Of a DNA stretch of 64,000 nucleotides, positions 34,801-47,800 are shown in pieces; the stretch's first letter is position 1, and each line of letters begins with the position of its first letter. Origin of the DNA: Neelides folsomi (Eukaryota > Arthropoda > Collembola > Neelipleona > Neelidae); assembly GCA_034687125.1 (NCBI GenBank), contig JAQGBZ010000172.1:1-64000 (forward strand), given 5' to 3'. Position numbers and translations under genes: made by a program. Below the pieces are notes generated by a model. The model was not told where the DNA came from and ran no database searches. It worked only from the letters and a program-made list of their open reading frames with translations.

Positions 34801-36742
34801 GAAATGAATTTGCAATTTAAATTAAGACACGAGGAATGTGCTTTACCCAAATTTGATTGCAATTCCCTATTTCAAAACCTTTTATTATAAATATGTAAAT
34901 ACACATATAGGAGAAAGGAGAAAGCAACCGTTCAATAAAACAATAGGGATCAAATATTCCAAAATGCTCAATCCCAGAAAATCCAATTATTAAAATTCTA
35001 ATAATGCGTTAATGTTTTGTTTAACTTTCACCCTAGAGTTCATTTTTTATTATCCGCTATTAATTAAAATTTTGCTAGGGTATTATTAAAAGACGTTAAT
35101 GACCGTTTACTCCTTAACTAAAATACAAAATAAAATATGTATATGAGTAATGTAATATTTTATATATCTAGTATATTCACTAAGCTTGAAATATTAATGC
35201 CATATTAGATACATCTTGAAAATCCCATGAAGCTTATATATTATGGTAGTTTACATTAGTTTTATAGTTTAAGCTTAAAACCATATAATGGTTAAATGTG
35301 GTAAAAGAGTTGGAAAACTCTTCCTGTGTGAAGTTGGGTGTTTGTTTATAGGAGTTGTTCTTTCATTAGACTTTTGATCAACTGGATGAGGGAAAGAAGG
35401 GCGAGGAAATATATTATTCCTCTGTCACCAAAGAGGCAACGAGGATTCCCACTTCGAAATCTTCAAGCACATGGACCTCATAATCTTCACTAATGGTACC
35501 TCATGGGAGCTGTGCCTTTAATGAAAACCGTCGACTAAATATTCTCCTCCTTTTATACCAACAAAGCATTTTAATACTATCCCGGCCGTCTTTTCCTTTC
35601 CACACACCTTAAGTAACAAACTCCATGTGACCTGCGATTTACATGCCTCCAGACATCAACATAGGGAATTGATATGCGCGGAGAATGCCAGGCCCAAACC
35701 CTACTAACTTATTCGCCGGAATCTTCTTCCTCCTTTTCCCACACTCCCCAATCTCTCATTATTTCATCGCGACAACAACACCAGGGATTCCTCCTTTCTC
35801 CTCTTTAATTTACCTAATGCCACCCGTCCTATGTTCTATTTTTCAAATTCAGCACTACGTGGGAAGATTTAATTTGAATATTATTTTAAGGAGAATCAAC
35901 AAATTAAACACATTTGATGACGCATCTCGTAAAATACGTCAATTAACATCTAAACCGAAGCATTTGGCATTTTGAAGCTGAGGTGTGAAGCTGTTATGGC
36001 AAATTATTTGCAGTGTCGTTTGAGTAAATACGAAAATGATCCAACTGCTCGAATGTTTATTAATCAATTTGCATTCCCTTTGCTGTATGAGCAAAGTGGT
36101 GAAAATCATCATAAAGATAAATAAGGGAATCTCTTTATATGCAGGGAAGGAAAACACGAAAGAGCGACGAGGCGGTGAAGGAGAAGCGACTAATTTCTCA
36201 ATGTTTAGAAAGGAACTTAATTAAGTTTGACCAAGCAGAGGAGAAGAAAATGAGCCATTCAAGAGGAAACACAACTTGAGATGACGGTGAAGAAGTCAAG
36301 TCAAGAAAATAATAATGGAGCAATCCTTCAATCTTCCTCTATAACCAGCGAATCGTATTTTATTAGTTAATACAGAGGAGAAACGAAGTAAATCCATCAT
36401 ATGAATTTCTATCGACATATAAAATCTTATTCTGGATGAAAAATTTAATTTAATAATGTTAGATCAAATGTTTTCAGTGGTTAATTGTATGGTAAGTGTG
36501 AGGTTTGAGAGGATTTTAAGGCAAACTTAAACTCTATTGTATGCATATTATATTAAAAATGAGAAGGCAAACGAATAATGTGAGAATGAATTTACAATAT
36601 GAATTTATTAGTTTTTTGTATCTGGCCAAACTACGTAATTAAAAGCATAATTAATTAAATACATATAAACCACTAAACGACAATAATTTGGAAATATTGA
36701 TATTTTGAAACTCAGAAGTTCTTTTTGGGAATGGTAGTATTT

Positions 36743-37140
36743 CTTGGGTGTGAGTTATCATGTGACGGCTTAATTGACCCTTTGTCCGCACGAATGCACA
36801 TTGCACTTGTGAGGTTTTTCACTGGTGTGAGTAATCATGTAACTCTTTAAATCTCCCATTCTTCCATTTGCATATTTTGCATTTGTAGGGTTTTTCTCCG
36901 GTGTGAATATTCATATGACTGTTTAATCCTCCCTTTCTCCCGAATGAATATTTGCATATTTTGCATCTGAAAGGTTTTTCTCCTGTGTGAGTTCTTATGT
37001 GACTGTATAAGCATTCCTTCACACCACATGAATATTTGCACATTACGCAATTGTATGGTTTTTCTCTTGTGTGAGTTCTCATGTGGTTGGATAAATTTCT
37101 ATATTGACAAGTATATTTGCACATTTGGCAACTATAAATT
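36743..37140 (-). pseudogene. C2H2 zinc-finger array 1 with frameshifted 3' fingers
   Basis: Three canonical fingers read from about 37,130 (C-Q-M-C-K-Y-T-C, C-V-M-C-K-Y-S-C, C-K-I-C-K-Y-S-F, each with H-x3-H and T-R/G-E-K-P linkers). A fourth finger (C-K-I-C-K-W-K) loses frame and hits a stop near 36,819. Beyond it, the next frame shows H-T-S-E-K-P-H-K-C, and the first frame again shows Q-L-S-R-H-M-I-T-H-T, so two more finger pieces exist with indels between them. The first in-frame ATG falls after the first Cys of finger 1, so there is no proper start; a possible acceptor (TTTATAG) precedes it. Known: such fingers bind DNA. It may be an exon or a decaying gene copy. Confidence 0.7.
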
Positions 37141-39434
37141 AAGTATTTGGTTATATTTATATTTATCCCAGCTATTTATAATAGGTATACATAACTTTAA
37201 AAATATTTTTACCCATCCACCCTTTTCAATATACCAATACCATACATTAGTAATTATCTAATATCATAACTTTATAACCATTGTCCCTTTGTATCATAAA
37301 ATATTTAGGAAATCTCATTTTTTCTCTCACTCATTCTAAAATATTTTATAAATACCAAAAAATTTCTAGAAATGTATTGTATAAGTATTTAGTAGTATTT
37401 GTAGATTTTCCATATGCTCAATGCCAGACTAATAGATTATACCATATATGAATGTAAGTGTATAACATGTATATTATATACATAATATAATGTGTGTACT
37501 TCTATTTAAATATTAATGATCAATGAAGCATCTTTTTATTGTAAAATATGTATTAGAAGATTTAATGGAATGTAAGCTGAAGTTGATACATGATGTTAGC
37601 TCAAATTCGCCCAGCTTTACTTCCTCTCCTTCCTCTCTCCAATGAATACTAACGATAAGCCTTTAAGAACCCGCATTCATTCCATTCCAACTAAATAACC
37701 ATTTCAAGGCGATGAATCCCAATCCTTCACCGCAAGAGAAGGAAACGTCACTCTATCGGAAATCGGAATTGGGCCTTCTCTTTCAAATCTCATTTGAAAA
37801 GATAACACTCCCAACATCGGAAATCTAATCTAACCAATACTCCTATCAAAGCAATGGGAAAGTGAATGAAGTATTCTGTAATTTAAACAACTTATAAATC
37901 ATCTTTGTCCAGCAACAAAACCCTTTTACTTTCCTGGTTCTCATAACGAACATAATTGTGAAATATAACTTTGGCACAAGGAGAACAACGTGGAGAGATT
38001 TCCTTCCGATCGTCTTTCCAAATGATAGAGCGAAAATTGAGAAGAAGGAAACTTTGAGTTCTGGAGCGGAATCTCCCACTTCAGACCAAGTAAAAGGAAA
38101 ATAAGGGAACCGGGCTCAATCTGAGTGTGAAGGGATTTTCCATGTCTTTCCTATTATCTCTACCAACTTCTCCGTTTCACCCATCATTAACGCACACATG
38201 GGCGAAGAATGGCATTTGAGACCCTGAAAAGATGAAACCCCGAAAGGGTTCTTAAGACCCGAACCATTTATGTCTAATACTTGGGTGTTGGTTGTGAGTC
38301 GGGAAATTGTGAGAGTATCGATACATACAATCTTCCCTGGCCCTTATTTCATGTTCGGCCGGCGGAGTAAGACATGAGTCCATTATTTATGGTATAGCAT
38401 ACCAAGACTGAGGCTCTTGGTCGATCCAAAGAACTTTCATCGTATCTCTATATATTCCCTTATTCGTGTTAATATTAGCTCAACACTCGAGCCCCATCAT
38501 TTCAATCTCAATTCCCATTTCCAATCGCCCTGCATCTCGTCATTTCTAAATTCCTTGCACACTTCCAGCCCTCCCTTCTTACGATCTTCTCCACACTACC
38601 GCCATATTTCTGATCAAAGAAGGCTCTCAAATAAAGTATGCAATACTTTCTCGTCTTCAACATCAACCACATTCTTTTCTTGCTATTTTTTGAAAAAATA
38701 TTTCCTTTGTGTGGAAAAACTTAATTCAATTTGATTGTAATCAATTTGATTAATAAAGTTAAAAGGCCAATAATAAACTAAAATTATTTTAAACTTATAA
38801 ACACATATTTGAACAGACTTATAGTTAATTTGGTCTTCCTCCCTATATACCTTACATAGTGTAAAGGCATTAAAAAGCAATTTTATGTAAAGGAGAAAAG
38901 AATAAACTTATTTGGGGCGGGATATGGAAGCTTGAGAGCAAAAATGGGCGGTAAAGAATGGAGATCCAGAGAACATAAATATACGGGAAAAGTAAGAAAT
39001 ATTAGTCCACATTTTGAGTCATGCTACAAGGTTTGGGGTTGGAGTGCGTATGAAGAAAATGGAAAATATGACCCAAGAACTTCATCGCTCGCACAATACG
39101 CCCATACATATAGAACCCACACATAATAATAATAAAGAATTCGCGAAGCATGTTGAAGGAGAAAATATCTATCTTAAAAGAAGCTTCAGGCTTATTCATA
39201 ATAATAATAGCACGGATAACACAAAACCCCTGACACAACTATGCGCTATTACCCCATTATTTAAATATACGACCGTTGGATGAGTAAGTAAGAATTTTGT
39301 AAGAATAAGAATTTGTTTTATTTAGACAAGTCAGATATTCGGTATACAATTAGTTCAGGCATTTTAGAGTTTAATATGAGAATCAATCAATTAATCATAT
39401 TAACATTACCGCTTGAATGGTGCACTTTGATGAT
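37141..39434. other. 2.3-kb spacer between zinc-finger arrays 1 and 2
   Basis: AT-rich; only short open frames without domains. I saw no finger remnants and no obvious promoter. Confidence 0.6.
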
Positions 39435-40017
39435 TTATCTAAGGTGCGGTGTGTTGGTTTTCATGTGAATTTTTAAACATGGCTTCCGTCCACATGAATA
39501 TTTGCATATATTGAACTTGTATGGTTTTTCTCTAGTGTGAAATCTAATGTGCCGGTCTACATCTCTTTTGCACCTGCTTGAATATTTGCATAAATTGCAC
39601 TTGTATGGTTTTTCTTCGGTGTGAGTTCTCGTGTGAGACTTTAGACTTGTCTTATGTACGCATGAATATTTGCATAGTTCGCACTTGTAGGGTTTTTCTC
39701 TTTTGTGAATTCTTATGTGACACATTAAATTTCCCTTCTGTCGACTTGAATATACGCATAGTTGGCATCTGCAAGGGGTTTCTCCGTTGTGGGATCTCAT
39801 GTGATACTCTAAATGTCCATTTTGTCTACATGAATACATGCATATTTTGCATTTGTATGGTTTTTCTTTAGTGTGAATTCCCATGCTAGTTATTGCTTAA
39901 TTGGTTCCAAAAGAAAATTTACATGTTATGCATTTATAATATATTTTTTCTCCTTTATGAGCTATAACATGGGTATCTAAGCAATCGGTGTCTAATAATC
40001 TATAGTTGTTATTACAA
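39435..40017 (-). pseudogene. C2H2 zinc-finger array 2, degenerate at both ends
   Basis: Positions 39,435-39,884 read as 149 codons with four good fingers (C-K-I-C-M-Y-S, C-Q-L-C-V-Y-S, C-E-L-C-K-Y-S, C-N-L-C-K-Y-S) and a fifth that lost its first Cys (F-N-I-C) and last His (M-K-T-N). Upstream in the same frame, 39,885-40,017 encodes two older fingers: H-V-I-A-H-K-G-E-K with a missing Cys, and C-I-T-C-K-F-S-F-G-T-N followed by a TAA at 39,897-39,899 and S-M-G-I-H, where one His codon is deleted. The ATG at 39,884 is thus an internal codon of a former finger. I infer a decaying copy; a rescued short protein from that ATG is possible. Confidence 0.72.
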
Positions 40018-43000
40018 AATAAAAATATGTACCTACAATAAATAATAAATGATTAAATTAAACTTAAATTTTATTTAAACTCAAATCCTATACACGAAAA
40101 TTTTTGTTCCCACAACGTACATTAATGGAATATCGAGTAAATAATATAAAATATTACATAATATACCTATCAATAGTTTCAGTATATCAAATATTTAAAC
40201 GGACATTGGCAAATAATATTAATTATAATATAAATATAAATAATAAAAACACCAATGATATCATTTTTCTGTTATAATTTGATAAAATACTATACAAATC
40301 TTATTATTCTTACAAATCAGATATTAAAAGATTTAATATTGAGTTTTATTTTATATTGGTAAATTTGGAAATCTCACCTTTAGGAATGGTTTAATAACCA
40401 CTAGAGGATAAAATAAATATAAACCAAGCATTTTTATTTTTAAAATGTATTACCTTGTATTACATATTTATAATCATATTTATAAACATACATATTTATA
40501 ATTATACATAGGTATTATATAATCTCTAAATATACACATACTTTTAGAGTAAATATCTCAAAAATATATTTTATCTAACAATATTTATTTAATATATTTT
40601 TTATCAATATTTATTATTGCATTTATTACAACTCAAATAAATTGAAAAAGAGATGAAACGCATCTCTCACACTAAATATACAATTTCTTTCAAATTTTCA
40701 AAGGGTAGACAAATGGCCCAATATTGAAATCCATAAAGAACATTTACGAAACCACCCGCAATAAACCCATTTGGATGACAAATATATGAAAGAACAAATG
40801 AAAGATAGAATATGTTATTTCAAAAAGATCCCCAGAGTACAATTGTCTCAAAATCAATGATTGATGAGAATTTTTTTGAATATCCAGACATTTCGTCATT
40901 CTGAGAAATTTTCATCAATTGATGTTTTAATAAAAGGGAATTGGGAAGAGGGAGGATCTTCTCAAAAATGCCAAGAATGGTAAGAAAAACTATTGAACAC
41001 ATTCTGTCGAAAGAAGATGAGAAAACTTATGCAAGTTGGATGTAAGAAACTGAAAAATGAGAAAGGTTGAGTTAACAGTACTCTCACGGTTTTTCTTCCC
41101 AGCTCGAGCTTACATATTTCTCCTCCAAGTCCCTCAAGAAACGGTGAAACGAATGAATGTTAATATCGGGAAAGCCCATCAGACTTTTCCTCAGAATGGA
41201 ACTTGGAAAGAGCTCTGAGGCAAAAATCGGACACGGTTTGATGAATTGTTATTACCAGCCCTTGTGCCGTTCCTTGTGCCTTCGAGTCTGTTTACGATTC
41301 TTTTTCTTCCCCTTTTACTTACACTTTGACTCGAAAAAAGCACATTTTTATGATCCTTGGAGCCTTATTGCTTTGCAAATCTAATATCACTTCCTAAAGA
41401 AATAATTTAATCTTCTTCCCTATTAAATTGTCCTTAAAAGAGCAAACAAATGGGCAATTTCAATGTTCAAATATTTTAATATAATTCATAAATTCTTATT
41501 CATTGACTAACATTGTGTAATTGTGTTTAAAATACATGTACAATATTAAAACTATCCTATATACCCAAGTACAAATACTGGTATTGTATGGTACATAAAT
41601 ACATATACATAAGTAGTTATAATATGGTATATGTATTATAAATCACGTATCTGATTTAAAAAGTATTATGGACGTTATAAGTATAAGTATTAAATATTTA
41701 TGGGAGCATTTTAATCTCATAAAGGAAAGAGGAATTTACAAATGCCCTATAAATATGATCTCCTTGTGACAAAGGATGGGGTTGAAGGGCATCCTTTATC
41801 TATCCCCGCTTCAAAGACCTTCAAATATTTTGGTAATAGAAAAGATCATGGCATATAAAATTTTATCGATGGGATTTGAGAAGATGGAAAGAGGCTGTCG
41901 GTGAATTCATGAAAAATAGGTCTTTAGCCTCCGACTACATTATCGGGATGGAAAGGAAGGAATACCTTTAGGTTCGTTTGTACGCTAAAGTAGCAAGACT
42001 GGCATGTGCCGATGAAGAATTGTCCATTTAGGCTACGGAGAAACCGAGCAGCTCACTCGGGAGGATTATCCTATCTCAGCCCCTTATGCTCATTTCCCAA
42101 ATATTCCCTTCGGCTCTCCTCCAATCCACCGAGAACATTTCTCTCTCTCTTTCCTCACACATCTGATGGTGGAAGGCATTATGGAACGGAGACCCGGTGG
42201 CAACTCACGTCTGTGTTTCCACAAAAGAGGAATGCTTCTCCGGGAAAAGAACGAGAACGTAAAGTGAACATGATGAGCATAAATTGAGGAGCGTTTTATG
42301 ATCTACGATAACTATGACCAGCAAACTTACATCCATACATATGCCCCCAATGTTCCTTCCGACCATTCTCAAATAAAATAGAGAGTATAAAATTCATGAT
42401 TCCAAGAGGTTCTGGTGCAATTCAGTTCAGGTTCCAAAATGCGAAAGAGAAAGTACTCAAAACATCAATATATTGGCAGATCCCAGTAGAATAAAATTTA
42501 AGAAAAAAACAAGTTAAATACTTTATCCCATTATATTTACAACTACCAACTTATGCATTTGTGAAAAAAATAAGTAAAAAGTTAAAGTAATTTTATGCCA
42601 GAACTTTGTAAAACGCAATTATTTAATATTCAAACTAGCAATAAGTATTTGTAGAACAATATTTCAGCAATCTTTGAACTAACAAAACATTTATCTAAAT
42701 TCTAAACATACATTATTAACACTTATTTAAACAAAATAATACAATTTAAGAATAATGATAAATATCATATTATTAGTTAAGTAAATATTGTATATTACAT
42801 ACATTTTATTACATTTAGTTTCTTATTTCTCCATATTATTTATTTAAATTTTAATATAATACGCCTATAAGGGCTGTTTTTAAATAAAGGATAAGTTGGG
42901 TTAGCTAACAAGGATAAATAAAATAAATTGCTTAGAACTTATCTCTCAATTCCTGCTACGATGGAAGATTCTTGATAGACCAAGTCATATTGCGAATCAC

Positions 43001-43741
43001 CACATTTGAGATCTGAGGTAAAGCTTAATTTCCTGTTCAAAATGTAGCAGAAGAGATGAAGGAAAATTTCCCTTTTAATATTCGGCTCGAGGGTGAATAG
43101 TACATGAGTTTGAATTGATAATGCGGCTGAACCAGAAATAGTGTAAACGGGAATCAAAAGAAAATCCTTTCTTACTTATTGGGCTATTTGAATAATAAGA
43201 GATTGTTTAACAATTATGTAACAAGAGTTATTTTTCTCGTGTATTTACAATAAGAGAATGAATTAGAGAATGAAGATATTTCTAATGCAAACAAATACAA
43301 TCGTTAGAATTTCCTATTCTTAGAAAAGATCACAACAAAGAGATTTAGTTTGCAAAGTTAGAACCTCTGAATAACAAAAAGGACACATAATGGTTCATCG
43401 TTAGTTAGAAACAGAGGAATGGATTTAAGAAATTTCATCTTAATGTTAGTACGCAGACACAAATGCTAGTCAAATCCTCTCAAGTAAGGTAGTTTGGCAA
43501 ATTGATTTTTATATGAATTCCCCAAAATCAAAATGGAAATCTTTATTATATAGTATGTAACAAATAAGTTCAAAATAAAACATTTATATGTGTGAATTCT
43601 CACTGGTAGGACTAACAGTAAATAACCATTCTAATGATAAGTACTCTCTCGAATTTACATTATTTAATATTGTACCTACGTATATTATGTTTTGAATGTA
43701 TGAATTTGCATTATAATGTTGGGGGTTTTTAACGTGGATTT
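40018..43741. other. 3.7-kb spacer between zinc-finger arrays 2 and 3
   Basis: Strongly AT-rich, especially 40,020-40,660 and 42,500-42,900. No domain-bearing open frame. The last ~40 bp next to array 3 still encode a shifted finger fragment, described with that array. Confidence 0.6.
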
Positions 43742-44224
43742 TCAAGTGACTACTCGAATTTTTCTAAAGTCAGAAGGAATAATTGAGTTTTTATGGTTTT
43801 TCTCCGATGTGTGAGTTCTTATGTGCTTGTTTAAAACTTCTTTGTATCCAAATGAATATTTGCACATTTTGCACATGTATGGTTTTTCTCCTGTGTGAGT
43901 TCTCATGTGAATGTCTAAAATTCCCTTTTGCACACATGAATATTTGCATATTTTGCACTTATAAGGTTTTTCTCCAGTATGGATTTTAATGTGGCGTTTC
44001 AAACTTTCCTTCCATCTACTTGAAAATTTGCATATTGTACACATGAACGGTTTTTCGCTTGCGTGAGTTCTCGTGTGGTTATCTAAACTTTCCTTCCTTG
44101 CACTTAAGAATTTGCATATTTTGCACTTATATAGTTTTTCTCTTGTGTGAAAAACACCAATATGGATTTCTAATTTTTCTAACGATTTAAAGGACTTTTT
44201 ACAAAATGTACATGTCTTTTCCAT
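43742..44224 (-). CDS. C2H2 zinc-finger protein, 160 codons, five fingers
   Basis: An open frame from ATG (M-E-K-T-C-T-F-C) to TGA with five complete fingers at about residues 5-26, 34-54, 62-82, 90-110 and 118-138. The first has H-x4-H spacing; the others are C-x2-C...H-x3-H with C-K-I-C-K-F/Y-S cores and T-G-E-K-P-type linkers. Fingers of this type usually bind DNA in the nucleus. No other domain is present, so it is very short for a poly-finger regulator. The tail (from residue 139) is a former sixth finger: shifting one base gives S-S-H-L-K-I-H-V-K-N past the stop, so the C-terminus comes from a frameshift. An AATAAA on this strand lies about 195 nt past the stop (43,542-43,547). It may be a small intact gene, one exon of a larger one, or a decaying copy. 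Confidence 0.65.
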   Translation of the reverse strand: MEKTCTFCKKSFKSLEKLEIHIGVFHTREKLYKCKICKFLSARKESLDNHTRTHASEKPFMCTICKFSSRWKESLKRHIKIHTGEKPYKCKICKYSCVQKGILDIHMRTHTGEKPYMCKMCKYSFGYKEVLNKHIRTHTSEKNHKNSIIPSDFRKIRVVT

Positions 44225-44781
44225 TATTTCAATTTTCTAAATAAATAGGTATACAATATGTAATAGTAAGTAATATTTATGTTACCAATTTAGGGGATGC
44301 AAAGTGACTGAAGGATTCTTACAATAAGCTTGTAACCTTATACTTATCTTGTAAACCCTTCTTCACCTCACTATTATAAATAGCTTCCCATTCTATTCAC
44401 CTTTACGAATTTCCTCCAAAATATGCTAATTTTCTCCGAAATGAAATAAATATAAAACAAGTCAGTATGACTCATTTGGTACAACGTACAGCCGCTTAAA
44501 TGTGTGTCATTGTGCAAAGGTCACTTAAATATATTTGTATCAGTAGGCATTTCTATCATTAGAAATGCTTATTTTACTTTTATTTTTTAATTTTACTTAA
44601 GACATTAATGTAATACCCTTTAGTGTTTCTTCGCATGCTTACTGAAGTAGTAAATAAATTATTTAGTAAATATCCATTATTTAGAATGTTCATTAGTTAT
44701 AATTAAGTTAATTAGTAAATATTCTTGAATTCATTAAATTTTATAAAAAATAGCTTGTGTTTAAAAGTGTGTATGTGGATA

Positions 44782-44862
44782 CAGGGTGCTTCATTATTAG
44801 TTGCTTTCTTTTTATGTGATTGTCTATTTAAAAAAGAAATCAACTTTTGACTCACGCAGATG
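44782..44862. mobile_element. Second copy of the small TA-flanked MITE, inverted and diverged
   Basis: Reverse-complemented, its core (about 31 bp spanning the loop) matches the core of the 11,074-11,148 element at about 28 positions, and one end keeps the CACCCTG terminus next to TA. The other end has diverged, although a TA sits at the symmetric position. The terminal family assignment is inference. Confidence 0.7.
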
Positions 44863-47800
44863 TAGGAAATGTAAAATATTTTGTTTGTGTTTACGCGCTT
44901 TCAATCCTTGATTCACTAACTTTTCCTCGAGGTATAGAGTGATGATGTAAATAAAGGGGGAATCGAAAACTAAACTTATCACCCGTCTAACTCCTTTGAT
45001 TAATGATAACACATTGGATCTGCATTTCCGCTGGATTTTATTCATATTTCATCCTCATCTTGGCTCTACCAACTGAAACTTGGAAGTTTCTCTCTTTATA
45101 GATTCCTATTCACCCGAACCGCCCCCTTTCAATTTATTTATATTCAATATTTCCTAATTTTCATCATATCAAAAACACATAAACAGACTCTTATTTATGA
45201 TATCTATCAAATATCCTAACGGCATTAAAATTCCAAGCTCTAATGTTAATACAGATATAAAAAATCTGTAGAAGTAAAAAATGCATAAAAGGAACTCTTG
45301 AGTCCAGATACTTTTGCATTCCTTTTGAATGGCTAAGAAAATCCTTTTTTTCTTTAGAAGTGTAGTTATTAAATACCAGCAATACCAAATGTGTTTAGCT
45401 GTGTGTATGAATGTTTAAAAAGTGGAGTTCTCTGTAGAGAAATGTTTTGCACTTAATGCATAAAGTTTGATAAAAACTTTAATCCTGTGGGTTCAAAGTT
45501 TATGAGCAGCAGGAGCTATAAAAGTATATAAATATAAACTCACAAATATGAAATATACTGAATTCAAACCCAAAATTACAATATGTAAGTACATAACGAA
45601 GTAAGTAGGAATACAAGTCCAATGTTTGTGTTTTTACTGAATATACGTCTAGGTATTCAAACTATACCCAGTATACTGAATGTTATCTGTAGGCATCAGA
45701 TTCATAGGTAGTGCGTATAAGATTAATGTTATAAACGAGAAAAGAAGAAAGCTAATACTGAGATTTTATAAAGAAATTTGAAAAAGCTGGGAAGGAAAGA
45801 AGAGACAGAGCGACATCGATATGCTCTTAAATAATTTAGCTCGGAAAAGACGGGAAAGGAAAAGTTTTTGGCTTTTCGGGTCTTCAGATTTGCATTCAGT
45901 CCATGATTTCATTTCAGTCTTTTTTTCTTTCTAGCAATTATTCTTATATTTTGTGAAAACTTAGAAAAAAATTGGTCTATGTGCTCTGGTATAGGTTGAA
46001 TGCATAAAAATATTTAAGTATGTACCATATACCATGTACCATATGTAAATACCTATGTAAAAAGACTTATATAGTAATTTCATCACATCTAAATTAATAA
46101 GATGATCTATTAATGTATGGTAATGCATGGTAAATGCACTTACCCTTAGTTTTCAATGTTTATTAAAGTGTTGAATATATTAAGGGCTAAATTAATAAAA
46201 GAGCGACAAGTCAAAAAATTAGAAGAGTCCTGTAATACTTTAACTTATGAGAATTTGTAAGTGGAAACTCAGGGTGAAAGTATCTTAATGTTTCACTATA
46301 TATCATAAAAGAAATTGATGATCCTCATTGTTCATGGGCATGACTTTATTCCTCCAAGGATCCAAATGTGCTTAGAGGCTCATTCATCTTCCCGCTCTCT
46401 TTAGATGCCTTAACTCATCTCGATCAAAAAAAGTAATAAATTTCCTTTATTCTGCAAAAGTCCCAATTCAAATAATATCAATTTCCCAATGTTTAACTCA
46501 ACCTCTCAACTGAATACAAAATTAATCTCATTTCTTCAGTATGATAATATAATTCAAATAATGCTACTCTATGTATCATTCATTACTAAACGACAAACGC
46601 ACAGAGATAAAGAATATAATTTCATATGAATTAAGTTTTATAGACAAGTATACAAATTGGTAATGTATCATATATGATGATATCTCTGTTATATCACATA
46701 TGTCGGAATTATGGAATGTAAATTCAAATTATAAAGTTAGTAAATGCGTAGACAGTCAATTTGACATGTGCCTTCCCAGACGTTCAGAAAGTCAGTTTCA
46801 GCCGCTTTAACGAGCCTGAAGGGAAGAAAAAACCTTAGTGGTGGAATGATGGGAAAATTTGGTAGCGGCATAGGAAGAAACGGACGGAGTGATTTAACAA
46901 CTTCTATTTTAAAGGCCAGAAGATAAAAGAGACAGACAAAGAGTCATAATAGAGGGTAGTAGAAGGGGCATGACAAGAGTCAGGGAAAGAAAGATTGAAT
47001 CACATTCACATCCGAATCAGAAGCCTGTCACGTCAACGAGATTCTCCTCCACTATGTATGGAACATGGAGGATCATGGCATTGGGGAGAAGGTAACTTTT
47101 TTCCCTTCATTTCGGTTTTCCTCATCATCTCATTCTCCTCCACTACCTTCGAATCAGAATATTACACATCCATACATAATGGTACTCCCATACAACACAG
47201 CTCTCACTCCATCGTGTCAAGATCCAACCGGAAACTTGGTTCCAACTTTTTCTCCACTTCTGATAACATCCAACATGTCTCGACCAGATATACTTAATGT
47301 AATGATAAAGCTTCAACTTAATGCTCCCTTTGCTTTTCCCTTATTGATCCTACATCTACCAAATTGGCATCATATCATTGTTTACCATCACCCTTATTCA
47401 CATTTCTTCTCCTAAAGAGAGATAATTTATTCTTTTTCCACTTTCTGCAAAGTTCAAACCTCAACTTATGCCAGAAAGTTACAAAGAATTATTTGAATTA
47501 TTTGTAGTTGAACATGTTTATCTCCCCAAATCATCTTTTTTATTCTGAGAAAGGTAATTTAAATAAACTCACTTTTCTTCCATTCTCAATAGGCAAACAC
47601 ACCGGATCTTTCCCAAGATAAAATTCTTTTAATAGACATAAAAATATGAAAAATCGATTTTTGGTCAAACGCTTTCAATAAAATTATTTATAAAGATCAC
47701 ATTCAAACTTTGTACTGATAAAAAAAGCTCCATTTCTTACAAATGTTTGTTGTAAAAATGACGTAAAAATTTTTCCCAAAAATTCTCCCCGATTTGATCT

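Larger units (their letters stand above)
28002..36700. other. 8.7 kb without a recognised exon (probable intron 1 or 5' flank of CSPG4)
   Basis: The CSPG4 signal-peptide exon must lie above 28,001 on the minus strand, but I could not pick it out: no minus-strand ATG frame here combines a clear signal peptide with a good phase-1 donor. The stretch contains the 392-bp element, a CT microsatellite and a short hairpin, listed separately. Confidence 0.6.
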
